Source: Actinomycetota bacterium (GTDB lineage Bacteria; Actinomycetota; Actinomycetes; Nanopelagicales; Nanopelagicaceae). Taken from it: 5,517 nucleotides of DNA. This document shows positions 1 through 5,517 of this stretch, in pieces. The first letter of the stretch is position 1. Each line of letters begins with the position of its first letter. The notes under the pieces were generated by a model. That model was not told the DNA's origin. It made no database searches and saw nothing but the letters and a program-made list of their open reading frames with translations. The stretch lies in contig WLOR01000089.1 of assembly GCA_009699165.1 (NCBI GenBank), positions 1 to 5,517 of the forward strand. Reading direction: 5' to 3'. Position numbers and translations under genes: made by a program.

Positions 1-1
1 A

Positions 2-955
2 GCGTTAAAAGAGCATCCAGAGCTATTCAAAGAGTACTTTGCGACAGTTATTCCAGTTGGCGATAACAAGTTTGCTGCACTGAATACATCCGTATGGTCC
101 GGTGGATCTTTCATCTATGTCCCAAAGGGAGTGCATGTAGATATTCCTTTGCAGGCATACTTTCGTATTAACACTGAAAATATGGGGCAGTTTGAACGCA
201 CTCTAATCATCGCCGATGAAGACTCATACATCCATTATGTAGAAGGCTGTACAGCTCCTATCTATAAATCTGACTCGCTTCACTCGGCAGTCGTTGAGAT
301 CATTGTTAAAAAAGGTGCGCGAGTTCGCTATACAACGATCCAGAACTGGTCAAATAACGTTTATAACTTGGTTACAAAGCGTGCAACGTGCGCAGAGGGT
401 GCAACGATGGAATGGGTCGATGGAAACATTGGTTCAAAGGTGACAATGAAGTACCCTGCAATCTTTTTGATGGGTCCACATGCAAAGGGAGAAACTCTCT
501 CATTGGCTTTTGCCGGAGAAGGTCAGCATCAAGACTCTGGAGCAAAAATGGTACATGCGGCTCCGTATACATCCTCTTCAGTTATCTCAAAATCTGTAGC
601 ACGAAATGGTGGGCGCACTTCATATAGAGGTCTCGTTCAAGTGCAAGAGGGAGCTCATCACTCAAAGAGCACAGTTAAATGTGATGCACTTTTGGTTGAC
701 ACAATATCTAGGTCAGATACATATCCATATGTGGATATCCGCGAAGACGATGTCTCAATGGGTCACGAAGCAACAGTCTCCAAGATCAGCGATGATCAAC
801 TCTTTTATCTCATGTCTCGCGGATTAACAGAGGATGAGGCTATGGCGATGATAGTGCGCGGGTTCATCGAACCAATTGCACGTGAACTACCGATGGAGTA
901 CGCCCTCGAGCTCAATCGACTTATTGAACTCCAAATGGAAGGTGCTGTTGGTTAA
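2..955 (+). CDS. sufB: SufB, Fe-S cluster scaffold subunit (5' partial)
   Basis: SufB is the cytoplasmic scaffold subunit of the SufBC2D complex, on which a new Fe-S cluster is built from SufS/SufU-derived sulfur. The gene is already open at base 2, and the first visible residues ([13 protein letters not shown]) are SufB-like, so the start lies upstream. The 317 visible residues compare with about 470-495 in the family, so roughly a third is missing. Visible hallmarks are [20 protein letters not shown] (Cys codon 248-250), the QNWSNN and VTKRA stretch, SYRGLV, a KCDALL cysteine (680-682) and GHEATVSKI (Glu codon 767-769). The last Cys and Glu are 29 residues apart, as are E. coli SufB Cys405 and Glu434, the proposed cluster assembly residues. 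The C-terminal [11 protein letters not shown] is shared with SufD. The TAA stop overlaps the sufD ATG by one base. Identity is very secure; the true start and N-terminus cannot be seen. Confidence 0.97.
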   Translation, partial: ALKEHPELFKEYFATVIPVGDNKFAALNTSVWSGGSFIYVPKGVHVDIPLQAYFRINTENMGQFERTLIIADEDSYIHYVEGCTAPIYKSDSLHSAVVEIIVKKGARVRYTTIQNWSNNVYNLVTKRATCAEGATMEWVDGNIGSKVTMKYPAIFLMGPHAKGETLSLAFAGEGQHQDSGAKMVHAAPYTSSSVISKSVARNGGRTSYRGLVQVQEGAHHSKSTVKCDALLVDTISRSDTYPYVDIREDDVSMGHEATVSKISDDQLFYLMSRGLTEDEAMAMIVRGFIEPIARELPMEYALELNRLIELQMEGAVG

Positions 956-2037
956 TGTCACTTCTAGCAACTAACTATTTGACACCTACTGGGCGTGAAG
1001 AGGCGTGGAGATTTACTCCACTCAAACGATTACGTGGCCTGCACGATGGCACTGCTATTAACGGAGAGCGCTCTTCAATAATTTCTACATCCGAACTTCC
1101 TACTGGAGTAACTCTCACACGGGAAAACCTCGAACCCTTGGCAACAAGCGATGATGTGATCATTGAGCGAGTGCGGGGACTATCTAGTCACGTCGCCCAT
1201 CTTTGCGTCGCTGCTAACTCCGAGATAGCCGAGCCGATTCTGCTTGGTCGAAGCGCTGGCTCAATCGATTCTGCTGAGTTCTCGCGCGTGCGAATCTCAC
1301 TTGGTCTGCACGCCAAGGCGACCGTGGTTCTTGAAAATACAGGTGACACGATTGTGGCCGAAGATTTAGAGATTTCACTTGCACCCGGTTCAACTCTGAC
1401 TTTTATCACGCTTCAAGAGTTTGATGCACAAAGCGTATATACCGCACGACACCACGCAGTAGTTGATAAGGATGCTCAATTTAAATCAATCACAGTAACT
1501 GTCGGAGGCGATGTTGTTCGAATTCTCCCAACAGTTGAATTTGTAGCTCCGGGCGGATCGGCTGAACTTCTTGGTGTGTACTTTGCGACCGCTGGCCAGT
1601 TCTTCGAACACCGTATGCACGTAGATCATGCAGTCCCACACGCAAAGTCGCGAGTGAACTTCAAAGGCGCACTTGCCGGTCGTGATGCACACACTGTCTG
1701 GATTGGCGATGTTTTAATCCGTGCAGTCGCAGAAGGCACTGATACATACGAGCTCAATCGAAACTTGCTTCTGACTGATGGCGCGCGTGCTGACTCTGTG
1801 CCGAATCTGGAGATTGAAACAGGCGAGATTGTGGGGGCGGGGCATGCAAGCACAACCGGCCGCTTCGATGATGAACAACTTTTTTATCTGATGTCACGTG
1901 GAATTTCAATTGAGAACGCACGCAGATTAGTTGTTCGTGGGTTTTTCAATGAGATTATTAGTGAAATTGCTATCGATGAGATTCAGGAACGTTTGATGCA
2001 ACGAATCGATGGAGAACTTGAAAAGGCAGGTGCTTAA
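955..2037 (+). CDS. sufD: SufD, Fe-S cluster assembly protein
   Basis: SufD is the SufB paralogue that completes the SufBC2D scaffold and is linked to iron acquisition into the nascent cluster. At 360 residues it is somewhat shorter than the 423-residue E. coli protein. An N-terminal EEAWRFTPL motif (residues 15-23) is typical of SufD. The central part is a beta-helix-like region of low sequence complexity. The C-terminal core has YELNRNLLLTDGARAD (about 265-280), PNLEIE (283-288), then GAGHASTTGRFDDEQLFYLM (294-313). His297 aligns with the functionally important His360 of E. coli SufD. Where SufB has its conserved Cys, this protein has Leu or Asn, as expected for SufD. The ATG shares its A with the sufB TAA stop, implying translational coupling. 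A GGAAGG stretch (937-942) inside sufB may help, although it lies a little far from the start. Identity is secure. Confidence 0.95.
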   Translation: MSLLATNYLTPTGREEAWRFTPLKRLRGLHDGTAINGERSSIISTSELPTGVTLTRENLEPLATSDDVIIERVRGLSSHVAHLCVAANSEIAEPILLGRSAGSIDSAEFSRVRISLGLHAKATVVLENTGDTIVAEDLEISLAPGSTLTFITLQEFDAQSVYTARHHAVVDKDAQFKSITVTVGGDVVRILPTVEFVAPGGSAELLGVYFATAGQFFEHRMHVDHAVPHAKSRVNFKGALAGRDAHTVWIGDVLIRAVAEGTDTYELNRNLLLTDGARADSVPNLEIETGEIVGAGHASTTGRFDDEQLFYLMSRGISIENARRLVVRGFFNEIISEIAIDEIQERLMQRIDGELEKAGA

Positions 2038-2334
2038 GTGGCCGATTTAGAGTTTGACCAACTTCATGAATCAAAGCCAGTGAAGATTGAGAAGAATGGG
2101 AAGTCTATTTGTGTTACCCGCATTGGTAACGAGGTTTTCGCCATTGACGATACCTGTTCTCACTCAGATGCATCTCTTTCTGAAGGTGAAGTTACAAACT
2201 TTCGAATTGAATGTTGGTTACACGGTGCAGAGTTTGACCTAAGAACGGGTGAAGCCTTGACACTTCCTGCAAATATCGCACTTCAAACATATCCAGTAAC
2301 AATTGATTCAAACTCCGTCACGGTAGAGATTTAG
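2038..2334 (+). CDS. Rieske-type [2Fe-2S] ferredoxin of the SUF operon
   Basis: This is a 98-residue single-domain Rieske protein of the small, soluble ferredoxin or NirD-like type. The cluster ligands are intact: Cys40-x-His42 in DTCSHSD and Cys59-x2-His62 in ECWLHGAEFD, with 16 residues between the two motifs. These should bind one [2Fe-2S] cluster through two Cys and two His. There is no signal peptide or membrane segment, so it is probably cytoplasmic. It starts with GTG directly after the sufD TAA. A weak AGG (2028-2030) inside sufD is the only ribosome-binding candidate, so translation probably depends on sufD. A Rieske gene at this place is known in Streptomyces-type suf operons. Its role is not settled: electron donor to cluster assembly, or a client or reservoir of clusters, are both inference. 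The domain call is very secure; a NirD-like function in nitrite reduction is unlikely without a nirB neighbour. Confidence 0.93.
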   Translation: MADLEFDQLHESKPVKIEKNGKSICVTRIGNEVFAIDDTCSHSDASLSEGEVTNFRIECWLHGAEFDLRTGEALTLPANIALQTYPVTIDSNSVTVEI

Positions 2335-2337
2335 AGA

Positions 2338-2345
2338 GAAGAGAG
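2338..2345 (+). promoter_or_regulatory. Purine-rich ribosome binding site of sufC
   Basis: The 15 bases between the Rieske stop and the sufC ATG are all A or G, with the GAAGAGAG core ending 4 bases before the start. It is a weak Shine-Dalgarno match, but it gives sufC an initiation site outside the preceding coding region, unlike sufD, the Rieske gene and sufU. Confidence 0.5.
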
Positions 2346-2349
2346 AAAA

Positions 2350-3102
2350 ATGAGCACATTAGAGATTCGTAATCTGCAGGTATCTGTTCAAACTGATGCG
2401 GGGGCCGTTGACATTCTCAAAGGCGTCGATCTGACGATTAACTCGGGAGAGACGCATGCAATTATGGGACCCAATGGATCGGGCAAATCGACTCTGGCCT
2501 ATTCCATTGCGGGTCACCCTAAGTACACAATCGTTGGTGGAAGCGTGAGCCTAGATGGCGCAGATGTTTTAGAGATGAGTGTTGACGAGCGCGCTAAGGC
2601 GGGGCTTTTTCTTGCGATGCAGTATCCAGTCGAAGTTCCAGGGGTATCTGTCTCTAACTTTCTGCGAACAGCTGCGACAGCCCTGAGAGGCGAAGCGCCA
2701 AAACTTCGCACGTGGGTTGCAGAAGTAAAAGAGGCTATGGAGGCATTGAATATGGATCCCGCCTTTGCCTCACGAAATGTCAATGAGGGTTTTTCTGGTG
2801 GTGAGAAAAAGCGCCATGAGATTATGCAGCTTGAATTATTAAAGCCAAAGATTGCAATTCTCGATGAGACCGATTCAGGGCTAGATGTGGATGCGCTACG
2901 AATTGTTTCAGAGGGTGTTAATCGCGCCAAAGAGAGCAATAATCTGGGCGTACTTTTGATTACACACTACACCCGAATTCTAAAATATATTAAGCCTGAT
3001 TTTGTTCATGTTTTTGCTAATGGACATATTGTCGAAGAGGGCGGTCCAGATTTAGCCGATAAACTTGAGGCAAATGGCTACGCTGATTACGTGAGCAAAT
3101 AG
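2350..3102 (+). CDS. sufC: SufC, ABC-type ATPase of the SUF complex
   Basis: SufC is a soluble ABC-class ATPase. Two copies bind SufB and SufD, and their ATP-driven dimerisation opens the scaffold for cluster assembly. The protein has 250 residues, the usual family length. Visible motifs, in order, are Walker A GPNGSGKST (40-48), the Q-loop in LAMQYP (Gln91), the SufC-type signature FSGGEKKRHE (148-157), Walker B plus D-loop IAILDETDSGLD (168-179) and the switch histidine in ITHYTRIL (His206). GEKKRHE and DETDSGLDVDAL are specific to SufC and distinguish it from transporter ATPases. No membrane segment is present. The ATG follows the Rieske stop by 15 bases with a purine-rich leader, and sufS follows 6 bases after the TAG stop. 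Nothing is missing or odd, and identity is secure. Confidence 0.98.
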   Translation: MSTLEIRNLQVSVQTDAGAVDILKGVDLTINSGETHAIMGPNGSGKSTLAYSIAGHPKYTIVGGSVSLDGADVLEMSVDERAKAGLFLAMQYPVEVPGVSVSNFLRTAATALRGEAPKLRTWVAEVKEAMEALNMDPAFASRNVNEGFSGGEKKRHEIMQLELLKPKIAILDETDSGLDVDALRIVSEGVNRAKESNNLGVLLITHYTRILKYIKPDFVHVFANGHIVEEGGPDLADKLEANGYADYVSK

Positions 3103-3108
3103 GCACGC

Positions 3109-4365
3109 ATGCCATTATCCGTCGAAGAGATACGTAAAGATTTTCCAATCTTTGAACGTACTGTTCGCGATGGAAAAAAACTAATCTACTTAGATAGCGG
3201 AGCAACAAGCCAGAAACCAAACGCGGTCATAGATGCAGAGAGTGATTTCTATAGATTTCACAACTCCGCAGCTCACCGCGGCGTACATCAGCTTGCCGAA
3301 GAGGCCACAGATGCCTATGAAGGTGCACGTGAGACTGTTGCGACATTCCTTGGAGCACCAGGTGGATCTAATGAAATAGTTTTTACGAAGAGTGCCACAG
3401 AGGCCCTCAATCTTCTAGCTTATGCAATGGGTAACGCAGCACCTGGATCCAGGTTTGCTTTAGAGCCAGGCGATCGCATCGTTGTAACCGAGATGGAACA
3501 TCATTCAAATCTGGTTCCTTGGCAACAGTTAGCACAACGAACCGGCGCAGAGCTTGCGTGGTTTGAAGTCACACCTGATGGGCGATTAGATCTATCTGCA
3601 CTTGATACTGTGATCTCACATGGAACAAAAGTTGTTGCGCTAACACACCAGTCAAATGTGTTAGGAACCATTAATCCATTAGATGAGATTGTGCGTCGTG
3701 CCCATGAAGTTGGGGCGGTCGTGATTCTTGATGCATGTCAATCAGCACCACATATGAGAATCAATGTTGAAGAGTTAGGGATTGATTTCTTAGCCTTCTC
3801 GGGTCATAAGGCGCTTGGTCCGACAGGAGTGGGAGTTTTATGGGGGCGAATCAATCTCTTGGAAAATCTACCTCCTTTTCTATTCGGCGGTTCAATGATC
3901 GAAATGGTAACCATGACTTCGGCTACATGGGCACCTGTACCGCAAAAATTTGAAGCTGGTGTGCCAAATATGGCCCAAGCTGTTGGCCTAGCAGCGGCGC
4001 TCGATTATCTAACGAAAATAGGCATGGATAACATTCACGCACATGAGAGCGCCTTAACGGGGTTGCTTCTCGATAAGTTACTGGCGATCGACAAAGTCGC
4101 AGTTATTGGGCCCACATCCAATACAGAGCGTGGAAGCGCACTCTCTTTTACGGTCTCAGATATTCATCCCCATGATCTTGGTCAATTTTTGGATAGTCAG
4201 GGAATTGCAGTTCGGACTGGAGCTCACTGTGCTTGGCCGTTGGCTAGACGCCTAAATGTCTCTGCAACCACTAGAGCCTCTCTGTATCTCTACAATGATG
4301 AACAAGATTGCCAAGCCCTTGCAGATGGCGTCGTTGCGGCTCAGAGATATTTTGGGAGTTTTTAA
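3109..4365 (+). CDS. sufS: SufS, group II cysteine desulfurase
   Basis: This PLP enzyme converts cysteine to alanine and holds the sulfur as a persulfide that is handed to SufU. It has 418 residues, typical for actinobacterial SufS. Visible sites are LDSGATSQKP (29-38), His131 in MEHHSN (stacks on PLP), Asp208 and Gln211 in LDACQS, the PLP lysine Lys234 in SGHK (codon 3808-3810), and the persulfide cysteine Cys374 (codon 4228-4230). HPHD (353-356) includes His355, which aligns with B. subtilis SufS His342, the residue that swaps onto the SufU zinc. The active-site loop reads RTGAHC where RAGHHC or RTGHHC is usual. An insertion at about 108-120, before EMEHHSN, fits actinobacterial members. 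The start is ATG, with a weak TAGG overlapping the sufC stop. The TAA stop shares one base with the sufU ATG. Identity is secure; the paralogue CsdA is unlikely given the suf neighbours. Confidence 0.97.
   Translation: MPLSVEEIRKDFPIFERTVRDGKKLIYLDSGATSQKPNAVIDAESDFYRFHNSAAHRGVHQLAEEATDAYEGARETVATFLGAPGGSNEIVFTKSATEALNLLAYAMGNAAPGSRFALEPGDRIVVTEMEHHSNLVPWQQLAQRTGAELAWFEVTPDGRLDLSALDTVISHGTKVVALTHQSNVLGTINPLDEIVRRAHEVGAVVILDACQSAPHMRINVEELGIDFLAFSGHKALGPTGVGVLWGRINLLENLPPFLFGGSMIEMVTMTSATWAPVPQKFEAGVPNMAQAVGLAAALDYLTKIGMDNIHAHESALTGLLLDKLLAIDKVAVIGPTSNTERGSALSFTVSDIHPHDLGQFLDSQGIAVRTGAHCAWPLARRLNVSATTRASLYLYNDEQDCQALADGVVAAQRYFGSF
4354..4358 (+). promoter_or_regulatory. Shine-Dalgarno that fixes the sufU start
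   Basis: GGGAG lies at the end of sufS, 6 bases before the ATG at 4365. It supports that ATG over the in-frame ATG at 4308, which would add 19 residues unlike any SufU N-terminus. Confidence 0.65.
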
Positions 4366-4802
4366 TGCAGTTAGATTCGCTATACCAAGAAGTGATTCTC
4401 GATCACTATAAGCATCCGCAACATAAAGGTCTTAGCTCAAACTTCGATGCACAGGTGCACCACGTTAATACAAGTTGTGGAGATGAGATCACTCTCAACA
4501 TTACTCTCGAAGCAGATATAGTTTCCTCGCTAACCTGGGATGGGCAAGGATGTTCAATTTCGCAAGCAAGCGTTTCTATGATGAGCGATCTCTTATTAGG
4601 CAAATCAATCAATGATGCATCAGCAATACTTTCTAGCTTCTGCGAACTCATGGCCAGCAAAGGCACTTCAACTGGTGATGCAGATCTGCTTGAGGATGCA
4701 GTGGCTTTTGCCGGAGTCTCAAAGTTTCCAGGCCGAATTAAATGCGCACTCCTTGGCTGGATGGCATTTAAAGATGTAGTAATACAAGCTCAAAGTAAGT
4801 AA
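4365..4802 (+). CDS. sufU: SufU, zinc-dependent sulfurtransferase
   Basis: SufU accepts persulfide sulfur from SufS and passes it to the SufBC2D scaffold. It resembles the IscU scaffold but binds zinc. From the ATG at 4365 it is 145 residues, the normal SufU length, and begins LDSLYQEVILDHYKHPQHKG like its relatives. All four expected zinc ligands are present: Cys38 and Asp40 in SCGDE, Cys63 in GQGCSIS, and Cys127 in RIKCALL. They correspond to Cys41, Asp43, Cys66 and Cys128 of B. subtilis SufU, and Arg124 of the RIKC motif is kept too. The insert of about 18 residues between the second and third Cys motifs that separates SufU from IscU is consistent with the long 79-120 segment seen here. 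The start codon overlaps the sufS stop by one base, suggesting coupled synthesis of the two partners. A longer start at 4308 is rejected. Confidence 0.95.
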   Translation: MQLDSLYQEVILDHYKHPQHKGLSSNFDAQVHHVNTSCGDEITLNITLEADIVSSLTWDGQGCSISQASVSMMSDLLLGKSINDASAILSSFCELMASKGTSTGDADLLEDAVAFAGVSKFPGRIKCALLGWMAFKDVVIQAQSK

Positions 4803-4819
4803 GACAATTCGCGATAAAC

Positions 4820-4825
4820 AAGGAG
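4820..4825 (+). promoter_or_regulatory. Strong Shine-Dalgarno of sufT
   Basis: AAGGAG sits 4 bases before the ATG at 4830. It is the best Shine-Dalgarno match in the window and makes sufT translation independent of sufU. The surrounding gap (4803-4829) holds nothing else that I can recognise. Confidence 0.75.
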
Positions 4826-4829
4826 AGAT

Positions 4830-5141
4830 ATGACTACTAGTGTTGATGATGTAACAGAGGCGATGAAGGACGTTGTCGACCCCGAATTGGGCATCAATGT
4901 GGTTGACCTTGGATTGATATACGACGTTATGGTTGATGAGGCCAATATCGCAATCCTCAATATGACCCTGACATCAGCTGCTTGTCCACTTCAGGATGTT
5001 ATTGAAGATCAGACTCGGCAAGCACTTGCTGGGATGACATCTGATGTGAAGATTAACTGGGTCTGGATGCCACCATGGGGCCCAGATAAAATCTCAGATG
5101 ATGGTCGTGACCAACTTCGCGCCTTAGGATTTACCGTTTAA
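4830..5141 (+). CDS. sufT: SufT, DUF59/MIP18-family Fe-S maturation factor
   Basis: This is a stand-alone 103-residue DUF59 (MIP18/PaaD-like) protein. SufT relatives help mature or deliver Fe-S clusters, especially under high demand, and act in the cytoplasm. Visible family motifs are VDPELGINVVDLGLIYDV (about 16-33), MTLTSAACPL with conserved Cys52 (45-54), and the C-terminal INWVWMPPWGPDKISDDGRD (75-94), which resembles the M. tuberculosis Rv1466 type. There is no extra ATPase domain, so it is not an Mrp/ApbC fusion. PaaD of phenylacetate degradation shares the fold, but no paa genes are nearby and the position after sufU fits SufT. The gene has its own strong AAGGAG site. Its last codons form one arm of a predicted hairpin reaching towards the next gene. 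Identity is secure; the precise biochemical role is less well known for the whole family. Confidence 0.93.
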   Translation: MTTSVDDVTEAMKDVVDPELGINVVDLGLIYDVMVDEANIAILNMTLTSAACPLQDVIEDQTRQALAGMTSDVKINWVWMPPWGPDKISDDGRDQLRALGFTV

Positions 5142-5158
5142 CGATTAAATCCTTAAGG
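5122..5158 (+). promoter_or_regulatory. Predicted hairpin over the sufT stop, hiding the next gene's ribosome binding site
   Basis: CCTTAGGATTTA (5122-5133), inside sufT, can pair with TAAATCCTTAAGG (5146-5158) to give 12 pairs with one bulged T. A smaller CGT/ACG stem (5135-5137 with 5141-5143) can form in the loop. The sufT TAA stop (5139-5141) lies in the loop. The right arm contains AAGG (5155-5158), the best Shine-Dalgarno for the gene at 5166. No T-run follows, so it is not a standard intrinsic terminator. A role in coupling or damping exporter translation is inference from base pairing found by eye. Confidence 0.4.
5155..5158 (+). promoter_or_regulatory. Candidate Shine-Dalgarno of the ABC exporter gene
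   Basis: AAGG is 7 bases before the ATG at 5166, a good distance. A second AAGG (5161-5164) is too close to the start to work well. The first copy lies within the right arm of the predicted hairpin. Confidence 0.45.
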
Positions 5159-5165
5159 TTAAGGC

Positions 5166-5517
5166 ATGTCTAATCACGCTGCCTGGATGACCCATCGCTC
5201 GATGACTGCAGATCCATCGGTGAAGGCCCAAAAATTAAAGCCAGGTACCGTCAAAAGGATATTTGAATTTGCTCGGCCATATCGAACCAGCATTTTGATA
5301 TTTCTTGGAACCGTTGTAGTTGACGCGGCACTTGTCGTAACTACGCCACTTCTACTTCTTCGCCTCATCGATGATGGAGTTATTCCAAAAAATGGGACAT
5401 TGATTACTAAGTTAGCTATTTTGGTTGGGCTGCTAGCTATCGCCGATGCCGCAATGAGTATGTTAGGTCGATACTTTTCATCTCGAATAGGCGAAGGTCT
5501 CATTTACGATCTACGCG
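5166..5517 (+). CDS. ABC exporter, N-terminal part of the transmembrane domain (3' partial)
   Basis: The frame from the ATG at 5166 stays open to the window end and gives 117 residues. After a polar N-terminus (about 1-40, with KLKPGTVKRIFEFARPYR at 23-40) there is a first hydrophobic segment (about 43-65). It is followed by the loop RLIDDGVIPKNG (66-77) and a second hydrophobic segment (about 79-100). The end GRYFSSRIGEGLIYDLR (101-117) has the conserved GEGLIYDLR of the first cytoplasmic coupling region in ABC type-1 exporters. The protein is therefore the start of a multidrug- or lipid-exporter-like ABC half-transporter of the inner membrane, with its ATPase domain expected downstream. The substrate cannot be told from this part. 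The start follows the sufT stop by 24 bases with AAGG in front. Met8 (5187) and Met13 (5202) are less likely starts because they lack a clear ribosome binding site. The family call is strong; exact function is unknown. Confidence 0.85.
   Translation, partial: MSNHAAWMTHRSMTADPSVKAQKLKPGTVKRIFEFARPYRTSILIFLGTVVVDAALVVTTPLLLLRLIDDGVIPKNGTLITKLAILVGLLAIADAAMSMLGRYFSSRIGEGLIYDLR

Noticed and set aside
131..955. ATG at 131 as the sufB start
   Set aside because: The frame is open to base 2 and encodes conserved SufB residues before this Met, so the gene is cut by the window edge instead.
791..1902. A DNA repeat: near-identical stretches at 791-823 and 1867-1902
   Set aside because: These encode the shared LFYLMSRG motif of the SufB and SufD paralogues; protein homology explains the similarity.
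2514..2939. A 141-codon open frame on the minus strand
   Set aside because: It lies wholly inside sufC, opposite its conserved motifs, and its Ser-rich translation resembles no family I know.
4308..4364. A 19-residue N-terminal extension of SufU
   Set aside because: It overlaps sufS, reads as Cys/Arg/Trp-rich sequence unlike SufU, and the GGGAG at 4354-4358 supports the ATG at 4365.
4803..4829. A separate promoter for sufT
   Set aside because: I see no convincing -10/-35 pair in or just before this gap; only the ribosome binding site is supported.
5142..5165. An intrinsic terminator after sufT
   Set aside because: A hairpin can form here, but no T-run follows it and the next gene starts within 10 bases.
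5187..5204. Alternative starts for the ABC exporter at 5187 or 5202
   Set aside because: Neither has a Shine-Dalgarno at a good distance, while the ATG at 5166 has AAGG 7 bases upstream.
5174..5503. A 109-codon open frame on the minus strand
   Set aside because: It is antisense to the ABC exporter frame, whose translation has clear family motifs.

Overview
The window is one tightly packed, single-strand gene cluster: a SUF iron-sulfur cluster assembly operon, followed by the start of an ABC exporter gene. The order is sufB (5' end cut off), sufD, a small Rieske ferredoxin, sufC, sufS, sufU, sufT, then the exporter (3' end cut off). The order B-D-Rieske-C-S-U-T, with a zinc-type SufU instead of SufA or SufE, is the layout known from Actinobacteria such as Streptomyces. 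SufS also carries an insertion before the EMEHHSN motif that I associate with actinobacterial SufS. Base composition looks moderate (about mid-40s percent GC by eye), low for that phylum. A streamlined freshwater actinobacterium of the Nanopelagicales (acI) type would fit. That placement is inference, not proof.

Layout. Bases 2-955 hold the C-terminal two thirds of SufB. sufD (955-2037) starts on the last base of the sufB stop codon. A GTG-started Rieske gene (2038-2334) follows with no gap. A 15-base purine-rich leader precedes sufC (2350-3102). sufS (3109-4365) follows after 6 bases, and sufU (4365-4802) again shares one base with the preceding stop. A 27-base gap with a strong Shine-Dalgarno leads to sufT (4830-5141). 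After 24 more bases the exporter gene begins at 5166 and runs off the end. No gene-free stretch exceeds 30 bases. I see no RNA gene, mobile element, CRISPR or classical terminator.

How it works together. From family knowledge, SufS takes sulfur from cysteine and SufU accepts it. The SufB-SufC2-SufD complex builds a cluster using SufC ATP hydrolysis, and SufT helps maturation or delivery. The Rieske protein may supply electrons, but its role is unproven. Nearly all catalytic and metal-binding residues I could check are present, so the pathway looks functional. Any sufR regulator and operon promoter would lie upstream of the window.

This is essentially an ordinary housekeeping operon and I found no new system. 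The items most worth a second look are a predicted RNA hairpin over the sufT stop codon that would bury the exporter's ribosome binding site, an unusual alanine next to the SufS active-site cysteine motif, and the Rieske gene inside the operon.
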